From contig JAFDWX010000001.1 in the NCBI GenBank assembly GCA_018268255.1, positions 62,001 to 126,000 of the forward strand: 64,000 nucleotides of DNA, given 5' to 3'. The position numbers and the translations under genes are program-made. Under the pieces are notes generated by a model. It saw nothing but the letters and a program-made list of their open reading frames with translations, was not told where the DNA came from and searched no databases. Source of the DNA: Armatimonadota bacterium (lineage in GTDB: Bacteria > Armatimonadota > Fimbriimonadia > Fimbriimonadales > Fimbriimonadaceae). This document shows, one piece after another, positions 1-9,194 of this stretch; within the stretch, counting starts at the first letter, position 1; every line of letters begins with the position of its first letter.

Positions 1-2484
1 CCTACGTCGACCAAAGCCTACGCGGGTCGTATGGAGTGCGTGACATTTGCCAACGATATCTCCCAAGGCGCCGTTGTGCCTTACATCGGAGCGGTGGGAG
101 GTGGGATTTGGAAAAAGGTCGCGATCACAGGCTACTACGTTCCGGTCAACGATAACCTTCCAGCCTCCGCAAGCATCGGGGCGATGGCAATCGACCCCAA
201 CGACAGCCGTAGGATGATTGTTGGAACAGGTACGGAAAATCGCTTCGGCGGATCCGGCGTCTACCGCACGACCAACGAAGGCGCAACTTGGAGTCGCCTC
301 ACCATGCCGGGAGGGACCCAGCCGAACTACTGCACCCGAGCCGTGGTGGACCTCAACGCTGATGGAACCGGAAACACGGTCTTGCTCAGCACCGACCAGG
401 GTATCTTCCGCACGACTAACTTTGGAAATACCTGGACACAAGTCCTGACAGGCGTGATCGATGATTTGGTCAAGGACCAGACTGCACCCAACTGGTGGTA
501 CGCAACTCGGCAGGGCCAAGGCATCTATCTCTCTGCGAATTACGGTGTTACGTGGAATCGAGTTCTGGACACGACGAGCCTTGCGATCCCACGAATCCGC
601 CTAGCCTATAGCGATGCAGATTCCGTCCATGTGTACGCACTGGCGTTTACGGCGGCGAACACTCTTAGCGCGATCTGGCACTCAAAAAACTATGGCCAGT
701 CGTGGCTACCCGCGGACAACATCACGTTTGCTTCTGACCCGATCGGCGCCGGACAAGCATTTCACACCAACTTCTTATTTTGCGATCCTACGAATGCGGA
801 CACTTTGTACTTCGGTGTAACGACGGTCGCAAAGATCACGAATGCGAGAACAGCCGTCGGTAATACATCGACCACGGCGTTTGACGGAGGGCATACGGAC
901 TATAACGATTTCGTTTCTGACCCAACGAACTCTGACATCTGGATTCTCAACGATGGCGGTGCCTTTATCTACTGGAAGCAGTTTTCCACCTTGTTCGATA
1001 GCCCCAGTCGATTCGGGCTGTCGTGTCTTCAAACGGTGACAGACGATCAGGCCATGGCAGAAAGCCGAACCAATTTCAATCGTTTGATTGCCGGGAACCA
1101 GGACAACTACACGATGCGCATCGATACCGGCGCGAGTCAGCCGTTTCTGCGGATGGGCGGCGCTGACGGAGGACGGGTCGGCATCAATACCGACGACGGC
1201 AACTGGCTGTACTCGAGCTTTGGGCAGTATGGGGGCGCTGTCCCATTCCGCCAATTCTTCAGCACAAATGGAGGCACCAGCTTTACGGACATCACCGACT
1301 CCGGGCTCACTCAGTGGGCACAGGCCATGGTTCCCGATCCTTATCCTGGCTATGGAAAGATGGTGTACTCAGGGAACAACAGCAGAGTCCTTCGAATCGA
1401 TACAAGCACGGGCAGTCCTCCTTTCTGGACCGAATTCGCATCGGAAGTGGCCCAGACGACACCACGATCTGTTCGGACAACCGAAGTGAGTTACGACGGA
1501 ACCGAGGCCGCTTGGATCACTTTCAACGAAACATCCGACGTTGCGTTTGTGACTGCCGGCTCAAACCAGGCCCGCTTCTTCACGTGCCCGATCCCATGGG
1601 CATCTGCAAGTACACGACCTCTCGTCGACTCGGATCGGTGGCGAGCCTATTACGCCTATGCCTGTTCGGCTAACAATGGAGGAAACGCCCCACAGGTGTT
1701 TCGCACCACAGATTACGGCGCAACCTGGACCAATATCACCGGAAACATGGCATCCATTCTCGGGGTTGGTCGAGTCTTCCACGTTATCGCCCATCCCTAC
1801 TCGTCTAAAGTCCTTTTCGCTGCAACCGAATTTGGAGTTTTGCGCTCCGACAACAATGGTACGACCTGGTATCGCGACACGATCGGAATGCCAACCTCTA
1901 CTTACACGAACGGCCTTCGATTCAGTAAAGCGAGCGATGGCTATGTTTGGCTAAGGGTGTCGACATTCGGGCGGGGCTACTATGAGAAACGAATGGATGC
2001 CACCAATGATCGGCCGGTCCGTCTCAAGGCAGTCCTAGAGCTTGATCCCCGAAACTTTCAGCAGGTCACGGTTGAGTTCCAACCGTTCTATCTGGGCAAA
2101 AGCTTCACCACCACGCCGACCGCAACAAACGGAGTCTTGGACACGATCATCTTGGTTGATCCGGGTAAGTACCGAATCCGCATCAAAGGTCTCCACCACC
2201 TTGCCAAAGCGTGGGAGAACGTGGACTGCATGGGCACCGGAACAGTCACGCTCAACCAACTGATCTTGCCCAATGGAGATATCGACAACGACAACTCGAT
2301 TACCATTTTTGACTACTCGGTCCTATCGGATTACTTCGATTTGAATAGCTCCGTTTCGAACTGGTTCACCACCGGAAGCAACGGCGCTGCGCCTTATCAA
2401 GCCGATCTCGATGGCGACGATGCGGTAACCGTATTCGACTACATCATCCTGAGCACCAACTTTGACCAAACCGGAGTCGATTAG
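1..2484 (+). CDS. Secreted BNR/sortilin-like repeat protein with C-terminal dockerin-like pair (5' end missing)
   Basis: The reading frame is open from the first base, so the gene starts upstream; the first ATG at 31 lies inside what looks like a repeat blade. The protein has recurrent Asp-box/BNR-like motifs (for example VYRTTNEGATW, IFRTTNFGNTW and VFRTTDYGATW), typical of sialidase/Vps10-type beta-propellers of secreted proteins. The last ~150 residues differ: a beta-rich stretch of about 80 residues, then two EF-hand-like loops (GDIDNDNSITIFDY and DLDGDDAVTVFDY) from 2272 to the stop. The chain ends five residues after NFD. The same tail occurs in three other proteins of this window. A surface or extracellular role is likely; no catalytic residues can be named. 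A 15-bp hairpin follows the stop. Confidence 0.85.
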   Translation, partial: PTSTKAYAGRMECVTFANDISQGAVVPYIGAVGGGIWKKVAITGYYVPVNDNLPASASIGAMAIDPNDSRRMIVGTGTENRFGGSGVYRTTNEGATWSRLTMPGGTQPNYCTRAVVDLNADGTGNTVLLSTDQGIFRTTNFGNTWTQVLTGVIDDLVKDQTAPNWWYATRQGQGIYLSANYGVTWNRVLDTTSLAIPRIRLAYSDADSVHVYALAFTAANTLSAIWHSKNYGQSWLPADNITFASDPIGAGQAFHTNFLFCDPTNADTLYFGVTTVAKITNARTAVGNTSTTAFDGGHTDYNDFVSDPTNSDIWILNDGGAFIYWKQFSTLFDSPSRFGLSCLQTVTDDQAMAESRTNFNRLIAGNQDNYTMRIDTGASQPFLRMGGADGGRVGINTDDGNWLYSSFGQYGGAVPFRQFFSTNGGTSFTDITDSGLTQWAQAMVPDPYPGYGKMVYSGNNSRVLRIDTSTGSPPFWTEFASEVAQTTPRSVRTTEVSYDGTEAAWITFNETSDVAFVTAGSNQARFFTCPIPWASASTRPLVDSDRWRAYYAYACSANNGGNAPQVFRTTDYGATWTNITGNMASILGVGRVFHVIAHPYSSKVLFAATEFGVLRSDNNGTTWYRDTIGMPTSTYTNGLRFSKASDGYVWLRVSTFGRGYYEKRMDATNDRPVRLKAVLELDPRNFQQVTVEFQPFYLGKSFTTTPTATNGVLDTIILVDPGKYRIRIKGLHHLAKAWENVDCMGTGTVTLNQLILPNGDIDNDNSITIFDYSVLSDYFDLNSSVSNWFTTGSNGAAPYQADLDGDDAVTVFDYIILSTNFDQTGVD

Positions 2485-2526
2485 AAGCTGCCAGCCCCGA
2501 ATCCAGTAAACAAGTTGCCTTAACAT

Positions 2527-2564
2527 CCAGGTATCGATCACAGGCAGAAGTGATCGATACTTGG
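2527..2564. terminator. Strong 15-bp inverted repeat between the BNR protein and aspS
   Basis: The arms GTATCGATCAC (2531-2541) and GTGATCGATAC (2550-2560) are perfect complements around an 8-nt loop, and four more pairs (one G-U) extend the stem outwards. There is no T-run on either side, so it is not a canonical intrinsic terminator. It may still end the upstream transcript, or be an operator or an RNA structure in the aspS leader. Confidence 0.45.
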
Positions 2565-2645
2565 ATCGGTTGAGCTAACGTGGGAACCGGTGAGAGTGCC
2601 GGGTTCAATCTCGGATAGGTCCCAAGGCGGTATCCTCCACGTTCG

Positions 2646-4460
2646 ATGAGCTTCTCGCAACGGACTCGGCTATGTGGTGATCTGAGGGCAGAACACGCTG
2701 GCCAAGAAGTGGTTTTGAACGGCTGGGCGCACAAGATTCGCGACCTCGGGGGCCTGACGTTTGTGGACCTTCGGGACCGTTCGGGGATCGTGCAAATGGT
2801 CATTGACCCAGCCAAGCTCGATCCCAAAGAAATTCGGTCCGAGTGCTGCCTAGCCGTCCGTGGCAAAGTGGCATTGCGAAGCGAAGAGACTCGCAATGCC
2901 AAGATGTCAACAGGCGACATCGAGATTGTGGTTGACGCGTTTGATATTCTCGGGCCTGCGAAGCCTCTCCCATTTCCTGTCAGCGACGAAGACCAAATGA
3001 GGTCCGTCAACGAAGAACTGCGCGTAAAGTACCGATACTTGGACCTCCGTCGGCCTTCCATGCACCGCAAGTTGGCGTTGAGATCAGCGGCGGTTACCAA
3101 GATGCGCCGATATCTGGACGAGCGCGGATTCTATGAGATTGAGACTCCGATCTTCACCAAATCCACGCCCGAAGGCGCACGCGACTATCTCGTTCCCTAT
3201 CGTTTGGAGCCAGGCAAGTTTTATGCGCTCCCGCAAAGTCCGCAACAGTACAAGCAGATCCTGATGGTGGCGGGAATGGAGCGGTATTACCAAATCGCCC
3301 GATGCTTCCGGGATGAGGCTCAGCGCGCTGACCGGCAACCCGAGTTCACTCAACTCGACATGGAGATGTCCTTTGTCACGCAAGAGGACGTGCTTCAACT
3401 CATTGAAGGTCTGGGTGTTACGGTTACAAACGAGCTGATTGCCGAGTTTGGGATGGACCTGGAGCCCATCGAACCGTTCTTTCGACTCACCTACGACGAG
3501 TCGATGGCGCGATACGGTTGCGACAAGCCCGATTTGCGGTTCGGTCTTGAGATTTTCGAGATCACGGACCACGTGCGAGAAAGCGGGTTTGGTGTGTTCA
3601 AGAACGCGGTCGAGGCAGGTTCGAGAATTCGTGGCCTACGGTATCCGGGCGGCTCGATCCTTTCCCGGAAGGATGTCTCTGGACTTGAGGATTTCTGCAA
3701 GGAGTACGGTGCAAAAGGCATGGCTTCCTTCTATGTCGCCAAGTCGGCCGACGATGGAGAGGGCGTGATCTCGTTGCCCAACGGAATGTTTGTGCGCGGT
3801 GGATGCAGTAAATTCCTGTCCGAGTCGGAGTTGCTTTCCATTCTGAGCGAAGCCAAATCGGAGCCGGGCGACCTCCTCTGCTTTATTGCCGACGAGTATG
3901 CCGCTGGAAACAACGTGCTCTATCGATTGAGAAATGAGATTGGTTCACGTTGCGGTCTGCGTGACCCACGCAAACTCAAGTTCGGATTTGTGCTCGACTT
4001 TCCGCTGGTGGAATGGAATCCTGAAGGCGGACGCTGGGATTCGGTCCACCACCCGTTCACTGCGCCCAAGGCAGAGGACCTGCAGTATCTCGAAACAGAT
4101 CCTGGGAAGGTGAGAGCCGATTGCTACGATGTGGTTTGCAACGGTGCGGAGTGGGCGAGCGGCAGCATTCGAATTAACCGTCCCGACGTGCAAGCCCGAA
4201 TCTTCCACTTGCTGGGAATTGATGAAGCCACCCAGCAGGCTCGTTTCGGACACATTTTGGAAGCCTTCCAATACGGCGCACCTCCGCACGGCGGCATTGC
4301 GCCCGGGATCGATCGGTATATCATGTTCCTCCTTGGAGAAGACAATATCCGTGAAGTCATGGCCTTTCCGAAGGTCGGCAGCGGCTACGATCCATTTATG
4401 GATGCCCCCAGCCCGATCGACCCAATGCAGTGGGCGGAACTTGGACTGCGCCTGAGCTGA
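2646..4460 (+). CDS. aspS: Aspartyl-tRNA synthetase
   Basis: Class II aminoacyl-tRNA synthetase that charges tRNA-Asp (or tRNA-Asp/Asn in non-discriminating types). The 604 residues match the bacterial length. The N-terminal OB-fold anticodon-binding domain contains GWAHKIRDLGGLTFVDLRDR. Class II motif 2 is visible as YYQIARCFRDEAQRADRQPE followed by FTQLDMEMSF, an inserted GAD domain lies in the middle, and the C-terminal motif 3 is GGIAPGIDRYIMFLLGE. The ATG at 2646 has no strong Shine-Dalgarno sequence; a weak TATCCT hexamer lies 9 nt upstream. The next gene starts one base after the stop, suggesting cotranscription. I cannot tell from sequence alone whether it is discriminating or non-discriminating. 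Confidence 0.97.
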   Translation: MSFSQRTRLCGDLRAEHAGQEVVLNGWAHKIRDLGGLTFVDLRDRSGIVQMVIDPAKLDPKEIRSECCLAVRGKVALRSEETRNAKMSTGDIEIVVDAFDILGPAKPLPFPVSDEDQMRSVNEELRVKYRYLDLRRPSMHRKLALRSAAVTKMRRYLDERGFYEIETPIFTKSTPEGARDYLVPYRLEPGKFYALPQSPQQYKQILMVAGMERYYQIARCFRDEAQRADRQPEFTQLDMEMSFVTQEDVLQLIEGLGVTVTNELIAEFGMDLEPIEPFFRLTYDESMARYGCDKPDLRFGLEIFEITDHVRESGFGVFKNAVEAGSRIRGLRYPGGSILSRKDVSGLEDFCKEYGAKGMASFYVAKSADDGEGVISLPNGMFVRGGCSKFLSESELLSILSEAKSEPGDLLCFIADEYAAGNNVLYRLRNEIGSRCGLRDPRKLKFGFVLDFPLVEWNPEGGRWDSVHHPFTAPKAEDLQYLETDPGKVRADCYDVVCNGAEWASGSIRINRPDVQARIFHLLGIDEATQQARFGHILEAFQYGAPPHGGIAPGIDRYIMFLLGEDNIREVMAFPKVGSGYDPFMDAPSPIDPMQWAELGLRLS

Positions 4461-4461
4461 A

Positions 4462-5340
4462 ATGGCGCTCGCTGACCACGATATTGTCCTGCCGGAGGTC
4501 TTGTGGTCCAACGTCCAGTCGCTGGAAGGAGCCAATGCTCCCGCAACTGCCGAAAGAGCGATTGCCAACGTTCTGCGGTTGCTTCACGAGTGGAAGGAAA
4601 CACCCATTCGCATTTTTGATAATGCGTACTGCTCCCTGGTGGTAGAAACGGAGGCTGGACACGTCCTCAAAGTCCCAGTGGTCGGGGAAGAATTGACTTC
4701 TGGATACCGAGCTACCCGAGCGATGAGCGGATTTGGCGGACCGAGGGTTCTACGGTTTGAGGACGAAACCTCCGCTTCGTTGATGCATCGTCTCACACCG
4801 GGAACCACCCTGGCAGAGGTTAACTTGTCGGATGCCGAGGGGATTCCCATCGTCTGCGACCTCCTTCGACAGCTCTGGAACGCTCCGGAGTTTGAGCCCG
4901 GAACCGCGGAAGAGTGGTTTGCTCCACTCTTGGATCCAGGGGAAACGCCAAGTTTGGTTCGGGAACGTGAACTCTGTCTCAAGTTGATCGCAACTACAAC
5001 AGACCACGTCCGGGCTCACGCAGACCTGCACCATTACAATGTGCTGCTAGATGGTCCCAACTGGTTCATGATCGACCCGAAGGGTATCTGGATAGACCCT
5101 GCCTTTGAGCCTTGCGCGTTTATTCGAAACTGCCTTGATAGAGCTGAAAATGTTTCGGCAGCAATTCGTCACCGAATCATCCGGTTCGCCGAGTTACTGG
5201 AGCTCCCCGCCAGCAGGATTTGGGCCTGGGCTCTGGTGGAGACCAAACTCTCAAGTTACGATGCTTCAAGTCCGCTGGAGTTGGAGTTCGCCTCCCGAAT
5301 CGACGCTTTGGAGGCCTTAGAAAGTGAATTTTGGCCCTAA
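4462..5340 (+). CDS. Aminoglycoside/hydroxyurea-type phosphotransferase family protein
   Basis: 292-residue protein with the kinase-fold phosphotransferase signature: catalytic loop HADLHHYNVLLD near residues 186-197 (His-x-Asp and Asn) and a DPKG metal-binding motif near residue 205. This order and the spacing WFMIDPKG...EPCAFIRN resemble the APH(6)/hydroxyurea kinase family, which phosphorylates small hydroxylated molecules such as streptomycin. The true substrate is unknown, and a resistance role should not be assumed. It starts one base after the aspS stop, so the two are probably cotranscribed. It converges on a secreted hypothetical gene, with a GC-rich hairpin between them. Confidence 0.8.
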   Translation: MALADHDIVLPEVLWSNVQSLEGANAPATAERAIANVLRLLHEWKETPIRIFDNAYCSLVVETEAGHVLKVPVVGEELTSGYRATRAMSGFGGPRVLRFEDETSASLMHRLTPGTTLAEVNLSDAEGIPIVCDLLRQLWNAPEFEPGTAEEWFAPLLDPGETPSLVRERELCLKLIATTTDHVRAHADLHHYNVLLDGPNWFMIDPKGIWIDPAFEPCAFIRNCLDRAENVSAAIRHRIIRFAELLELPASRIWAWALVETKLSSYDASSPLELEFASRIDALEALESEFWP

Positions 5341-5348
5341 CGTGAGAA

Positions 5349-5383
5349 GCGCGACTCTGGGCAGATGTTAGCCAGAGCCGCGC
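5349..5383. terminator. Hairpin between convergent genes
   Basis: GCGCGACTCTGG (5349-5360) pairs with CCAGAGCCGCGC (5372-5383), with one mismatch. It sits between the ends of two convergent genes and could terminate both, but has no clear T-tract. Confidence 0.4.
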
Positions 5384-5404
5384 ACTATCGAGATGGAGAT
5401 CTGG

Positions 5405-5923
5405 TTAGGCTTTCTTCTCGCGGACAACCAAATCGCCCCGCTGCACCGCGCCACCAAAGTCAAACGTCAGATCGGTTTCCTTCGCTTTGAAGTGAATTTC
5501 TAGGACGTCCTTAATCTCCTTGGTTTCGTTCGGGTGTTTCAGGTCATTGACATTAACCACTGCCTCGCCGTTAACCTTTCGAGGTCCATTCTGCGTATGA
5601 ACGATCAAGACTGCTCGACCGCCGAATCGCGCCTTAGTGCCATCCACGCCCAAGTTGGCGAAGGGGCCCATTTCAATGACGGTCTTCGGAGTCTTATCGG
5701 TGGCTGGTTGCTCGAACCGGAATCGGCCTCGTACAACGACATCGCCTTTTTCGGTTTTGACCTTGACTACCTCAAAATCTGCTTGAGCTCGTCGGCCGTC
5801 GCGAGAGAGCATTCCGACTTTGCCATGAGTCACGGCGAGCACATCGCCGCGGCCGGCCTCCTGGGCGATACCGAACACTGCAAAACCAAGCGCAAAAACT
5901 GTCATCCACTGCTTCATATTCAC
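5405..5923 (-). CDS. Secreted hypothetical protein
   Basis: 172 residues with an N-terminal signal peptide (MNMKQWMTVFALGFAVFGIA, likely cleaved before QEAG). The mature part is rich in beta-prone, charged residues, with repeated phrases such as GDVVVRGRFRF and GDLVVREKKA at the very C-terminus. The pattern suggests a small beta-structured periplasmic protein of the LptA/OstA-like type, but I see no decisive motif and do not assign a family. Expressed alone on the minus strand, downstream of the response regulator gene and its terminator. Confidence 0.6.
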   Translation of the reverse strand: MNMKQWMTVFALGFAVFGIAQEAGRGDVLAVTHGKVGMLSRDGRRAQADFEVVKVKTEKGDVVVRGRFRFEQPATDKTPKTVIEMGPFANLGVDGTKARFGGRAVLIVHTQNGPRKVNGEAVVNVNDLKHPNETKEIKDVLEIHFKAKETDLTFDFGGAVQRGDLVVREKKA

Positions 5924-5961
5924 GTTCCTCTGGAGAAGCTTCTCCTGCTAGGGCGAAACGC

Positions 5962-5990
5962 GAAAAAGCCCTGGTTGTTCACACCAGGGC
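5962..5990 (-). terminator. Intrinsic terminator of the response regulator gene
   Basis: On the minus strand GCCCTGGT...ACCAGGGC (5968-5990) forms an 8-bp stem with a short loop, followed by TTTTT (plus-strand A-run at 5963-5967). It lies 23 bp after the stop of the response regulator gene. Confidence 0.8.
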
Positions 5991-6012
5991 GCAAATTTTC
6001 CACAAAACTTAA

Positions 6013-6675
6013 CTAATTCGCATCAACAAGCTTGGCTTTGAGTGCCTTCATGGCAGCTTCAGTTCTGCTGTTCACTTGGAGAGCTTTGAGGATATTGCTC
6101 ACGTGGTTTTTCACGGTTTTCTCCGCGATGCAGAGCTTGTTAGCAATGTCTTTGTTGCGGAGCCCTTGAGCGATGTGGTCCAGGATTTCCGATTCCCGTT
6201 CGCTGAGGGTGTACAACTCGGTGTCGTCGGTATCGTCGTCATCCTTTATCCGACGGAAGTCTTCGATCACTTTTGCCGCAATTCGAGGGGTGACCTTTGC
6301 TTCACCCTTTTCTGCTAACCGGATGGCCTCGATGACGTCCTGTGGTGTGGAGGTCTTGAGCAAATAGCCCAAAGCACCAGCGCGGAATGCTTCGAAAATG
6401 GTGTCGGAATCCTCGTTCACCGTTAGAACAACGACTCGGACGTCTTTCTCCTGCTTGAGTAGCCTGCGGATCAGTTCCACACCGTTCATCCGAGGCATGT
6501 TGATATCAGTGAGGAGTACATCAGGCGGGTCGCTGAGACACAGGTCAAGGGCTTCTTGCCCATCTTTGCATACACCTAAGACCTCACAATCGGTCATGAG
6601 CGAAAGCGTCTTTTGAAGCGCATTTCGATATGCCGGTTCATCGTCAACCACCACCACTCGAATCGGAGCAGACAT
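6013..6675 (-). CDS. NarL/FixJ-family two-component response regulator
   Basis: 220 residues. The N-terminal receiver domain has the acidic pocket VVVVDDEP and a phospho-acceptor Asp near residue 57 in LLTDINMPRMNG, with the conserved Lys in YLLKTSTPQD. The C-terminal LuxR-type helix-turn-helix is clear: LSERESEILDHIAQGLRNKD followed by IAEKTVKNHVSNILKALQV. It is expected to bind DNA after phosphorylation by a histidine kinase, but no kinase gene is adjacent. A TATACT hexamer lies 7 nt before the ATG, suggesting a leaderless transcript, and a good intrinsic terminator follows the gene. Confidence 0.95.
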   Translation of the reverse strand: MSAPIRVVVVDDEPAYRNALQKTLSLMTDCEVLGVCKDGQEALDLCLSDPPDVLLTDINMPRMNGVELIRRLLKQEKDVRVVVLTVNEDSDTIFEAFRAGALGYLLKTSTPQDVIEAIRLAEKGEAKVTPRIAAKVIEDFRRIKDDDDTDDTELYTLSERESEILDHIAQGLRNKDIANKLCIAEKTVKNHVSNILKALQVNSRTEAAMKALKAKLVDAN

Positions 6676-6682
6676 GCCTGGC

Positions 6683-6688
6683 AGTATA
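6683..6688 (-). promoter_or_regulatory. -10-like hexamer TATACT 7 nt before the start codon
   Basis: On the minus strand TATACT is followed by 7 nt and then the ATG at 6675, so transcription would begin at or next to the start codon. No good -35 at standard spacing was seen. Confidence 0.5.
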
Positions 6689-6731
6689 CAGCGCGAAAAA
6701 TTCGGACGTGCAAAAATGAGTCCTACTGCTC

Positions 6732-7673
6732 ATGCCTGTCATTTCGGTTCGTGGTCTCAAAGTCAAATTTGGTTCGACTCAGATTCTTCGAGGAGTGGAC
6801 TTTGACCTTGAGGCTGGCCAGACGCTCGGCGTGGTTGGCGAATCAGGTTGCGGCAAATCCATGACGGGATTGACCTTGATGGGTATGGTGCCTCATCCGG
6901 GCCACGTTGAAGGTTCCATACGCCTGGAGGGTCGCGAACTGCTGGGACTTCCGGAACGCGAATGGCGCAATCTGCGGGGCGACCAGATCGCGATGGTCAT
7001 GCAGGATCCGTTCTCGAGCCTCAACCCGGTGATGCGTGTGGGGGACCAGATCGCGGAGGTGTATCAAGTTCATTCGGCCATGTCTTATCGACAGGCACAC
7101 GCCAAGGCGGTCGAAATGATCGGGCATGTGGGGATACCTGACCCCGAACGGAGTGCGCGAAAGTTTCCTCACGAGATGAGCGGAGGGCAGCGTCAGCGTA
7201 TCGTGATTGGATGCGCTTTCGCCGGCCGCCCCAAGGCACTCATCGCAGATGAACCTACCACTGCGTTGGACGTGACCATCCAGGCGCAGATTCTGGAGCT
7301 GCTGGGCCAGCTTCAAGCTGAATGCAAGACCGCCGTCATGCTGATTTCCCACGATATCGGTGTTATTGGTGAAGTTGCTCACCGGATGGCCGTGTTCTAC
7401 GCGGGAAAGATCGTGGAGACGGGTCCGACCGAGAGAGTTCTTCGCTCACCCCAGCACCCGTATACTCGGGCACTGCTCGCGGCACTACCCTCTCCCGAAA
7501 AGGACACTTTGGAGTCCATTCCGGGGCAGCCACCGCGATTTGAAGAGCTCGAATCTGGATGCTCGTTTGCACCCCGGTGCCCATTTCGATTCGAGAAGTG
7601 CCAGGTTGAACCCGAATTGATGGTTGCTGAGCCTGAGCATTCCAAGGCTTGTTGGTTAGATTCCCAAAATTAG
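6732..7673 (+). CDS. Peptide/nickel-type ABC transporter ATP-binding protein (DppD/OppD family)
   Basis: 313 residues with Walker [10 protein letters not shown]-loop [12 protein letters not shown], signature MSGGQRQRI and Walker B ALIADEPT, followed by the switch His in LISHDIG. The C-terminal region has the oligopeptide/HPY-type extension with clustered cysteines ([15 protein letters not shown]) typical of DppD/OppD/GsiA ATPases. Such proteins power uptake of peptides, nickel or related solutes. No permease, binding protein or second ATPase is adjacent, so it is an orphan subunit here; its partners are presumably elsewhere. It is transcribed divergently from the response regulator. Confidence 0.92.
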   Translation: MPVISVRGLKVKFGSTQILRGVDFDLEAGQTLGVVGESGCGKSMTGLTLMGMVPHPGHVEGSIRLEGRELLGLPEREWRNLRGDQIAMVMQDPFSSLNPVMRVGDQIAEVYQVHSAMSYRQAHAKAVEMIGHVGIPDPERSARKFPHEMSGGQRQRIVIGCAFAGRPKALIADEPTTALDVTIQAQILELLGQLQAECKTAVMLISHDIGVIGEVAHRMAVFYAGKIVETGPTERVLRSPQHPYTRALLAALPSPEKDTLESIPGQPPRFEELESGCSFAPRCPFRFEKCQVEPELMVAEPEHSKACWLDSQN

Positions 7674-7713
7674 ACCGGTCGATTTCACTCTCGAACGTTT
7701 GGACAAGCCACGA

Positions 7714-7748
7714 GTGTCCGTGCTTACCAAGGAGGCGACCACGGACAC
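7714..7748. terminator. Hairpin between convergent genes
   Basis: GTGTCCGTG (7714-7722) and CACGGACAC (7740-7748) are perfect complements around a 17-nt loop. It lies between two convergent gene ends. No strong T-run follows, so terminator function is inferred from position. Confidence 0.4.
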
Positions 7749-7764
7749 CAGTGAAAAGGAAGTC

Positions 7765-9180
7765 TCACCCAATGTGATGGTACACATCCCAACCTAGGTA
7801 CTTTTCAAGAGCCTCGGCGGTGGCTTCGCCTACTTGGGCCAGATTAAACGCAACGTGGTGTTCGAACCCGTTCGTGCAGGCGTACTTGAGCAGTTTCTGA
7901 AGCCCGGGAACCCGAGCCACGCCAAATCCTCCGAAAGTGTTGAGCAAGTCTCGGGTGAGTTCGCCTTCACCGACGTAGGCTCGCACCTTGCCGTCGAGAT
8001 CGTCAGTGGAGACCCGACAGAACGTGAATGGACCGGGGCGCATCCGACCGACGATGGTCCCATAGGTGTTTTCCTTACCGACGGTTCCCGCGATGATCTC
8101 TTGATAGTCCATTTTCTGGTCCTCAAAAACCGATTTGGGGAGATTTGAGCAGTGGAAGACGACCGCTTTATCTGGATCACTTCCATAGTTATTGTTCCAA
8201 TCCAGAAGCGCAGACGGTGTGCCCGAAGCGCAGACAAGGGCGTACATCCCGACAACTCCCGCCACGTCCGTTTCACAAGCGCTCGACATCAGCGAGTCCG
8301 ACATCATTGACATGATCGTGCATGGAACCACGCCGTAGAATTCCTCAAGTGCGGTCCAACATTGGATTGCCGTCATGTTGAGCTGGGCATCTCGGACCCA
8401 GTTGTCGATGGCCACTCCCATCCGAGCCATTTTGTTCAAGGCTTCGACCGGTATGCCCGCAGTCGAGGTGTAGCTTTGGATCCGCGCGATTTTGGCCACT
8501 ACCGATGGATCGTCCGTTGCAAGCCGATTGGCCCACCCCATCAACTCGAACAAGTCAAGGGTATCCACGGAGATCCCTGACCGCTCCAGGAGCTTTTCAC
8601 TGTAGCGGACTGTGTTAAACGCTGTCGGGCGTGCGCCGATCGCGCCGATACGGGCTCCTCGCAAGCCACGGACCACGCCCATGATCGACCGGAACTTCGC
8701 CAAATCAGCTCGGAATGCGGCCGACTCGGGGTCAACCGTGTGGTTTGCAGTCAAGCTGAATTTGATCCCGTACTGACGCAGGTTGTTGCACACGGACATC
8801 TTGCCGCAAAAGCTGTCTCGGCGGTCCGCAATCGTCATGCGCTTGTCATCATCCGCAAAGGCATGCACCAACACGGGGACATCCAAGCCAGAGAATCGAA
8901 TCGCATTGGCAACGGCTCGTTCGTCACCAAAGTTTGGTAGCGTTACCAAAACTCCATCGATGGAGTCTCGCTGGGATCGGATGAGATCCCCCCAAGCCCT
9001 GGCATCTTCCAAACTCTCCACCGAGCCGTACTGTCGGGCAGATTCCGGCAAGGTGAGAACATCAAACCCCTCCCTTTCCAAGACCGACAAGATGGTCCGG
9101 CGACCGGACTCACACAGATGAGTCGGGAAAAACCCTCGGTTCCCGATAAGAACAGCAAGTTTAGGCTTACGAATGTCCAT
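7765..9180 (-). CDS. L-fucose isomerase-like protein
   Basis: 471 residues with the overall pattern of the FucI/AraA-like sugar isomerase superfamily: an N-terminal Rossmann-like half (VLVTLPNFGDERAVANAIR, PVLVHAF) and a C-terminal half with Glu/Asp/His-rich loops (SACETDVAGVVGMYAL, FHCSNLP, NGFEHHVAF). The conserved Glu in ACETD and the late His in FEHH are plausible metal ligands. Family members interconvert aldoses and ketoses; the exact sugar cannot be read from sequence. It follows the GH2 gene by 14 bp and is probably cotranscribed with it, suggesting that the sugar released by GH2 is isomerised. Confidence 0.75.
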   Translation of the reverse strand: MDIRKPKLAVLIGNRGFFPTHLCESGRRTILSVLEREGFDVLTLPESARQYGSVESLEDARAWGDLIRSQRDSIDGVLVTLPNFGDERAVANAIRFSGLDVPVLVHAFADDDKRMTIADRRDSFCGKMSVCNNLRQYGIKFSLTANHTVDPESAAFRADLAKFRSIMGVVRGLRGARIGAIGARPTAFNTVRYSEKLLERSGISVDTLDLFELMGWANRLATDDPSVVAKIARIQSYTSTAGIPVEALNKMARMGVAIDNWVRDAQLNMTAIQCWTALEEFYGVVPCTIMSMMSDSLMSSACETDVAGVVGMYALVCASGTPSALLDWNNNYGSDPDKAVVFHCSNLPKSVFEDQKMDYQEIIAGTVGKENTYGTIVGRMRPGPFTFCRVSTDDLDGKVRAYVGEGELTRDLLNTFGGFGVARVPGLQKLLKYACTNGFEHHVAFNLAQVGEATAEALEKYLGWDVYHHIG

Positions 9181-9194
9181 AGCGATGTTTCAGA

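Noticed and set aside
2580-2640. Possible T-box riboswitch or tRNA-like element upstream of aspS
   Set aside because: The T-box core sequence is not matched, no specifier loop or competing terminator could be drawn, and no acceptor stem or anticodon arm of a tRNA is present.
4462-5340. Reading the phosphotransferase as a dedicated antibiotic resistance gene
   Set aside because: Only the general kinase motifs are visible, it is coupled to aspS, and there are no mobile-element signs around it.
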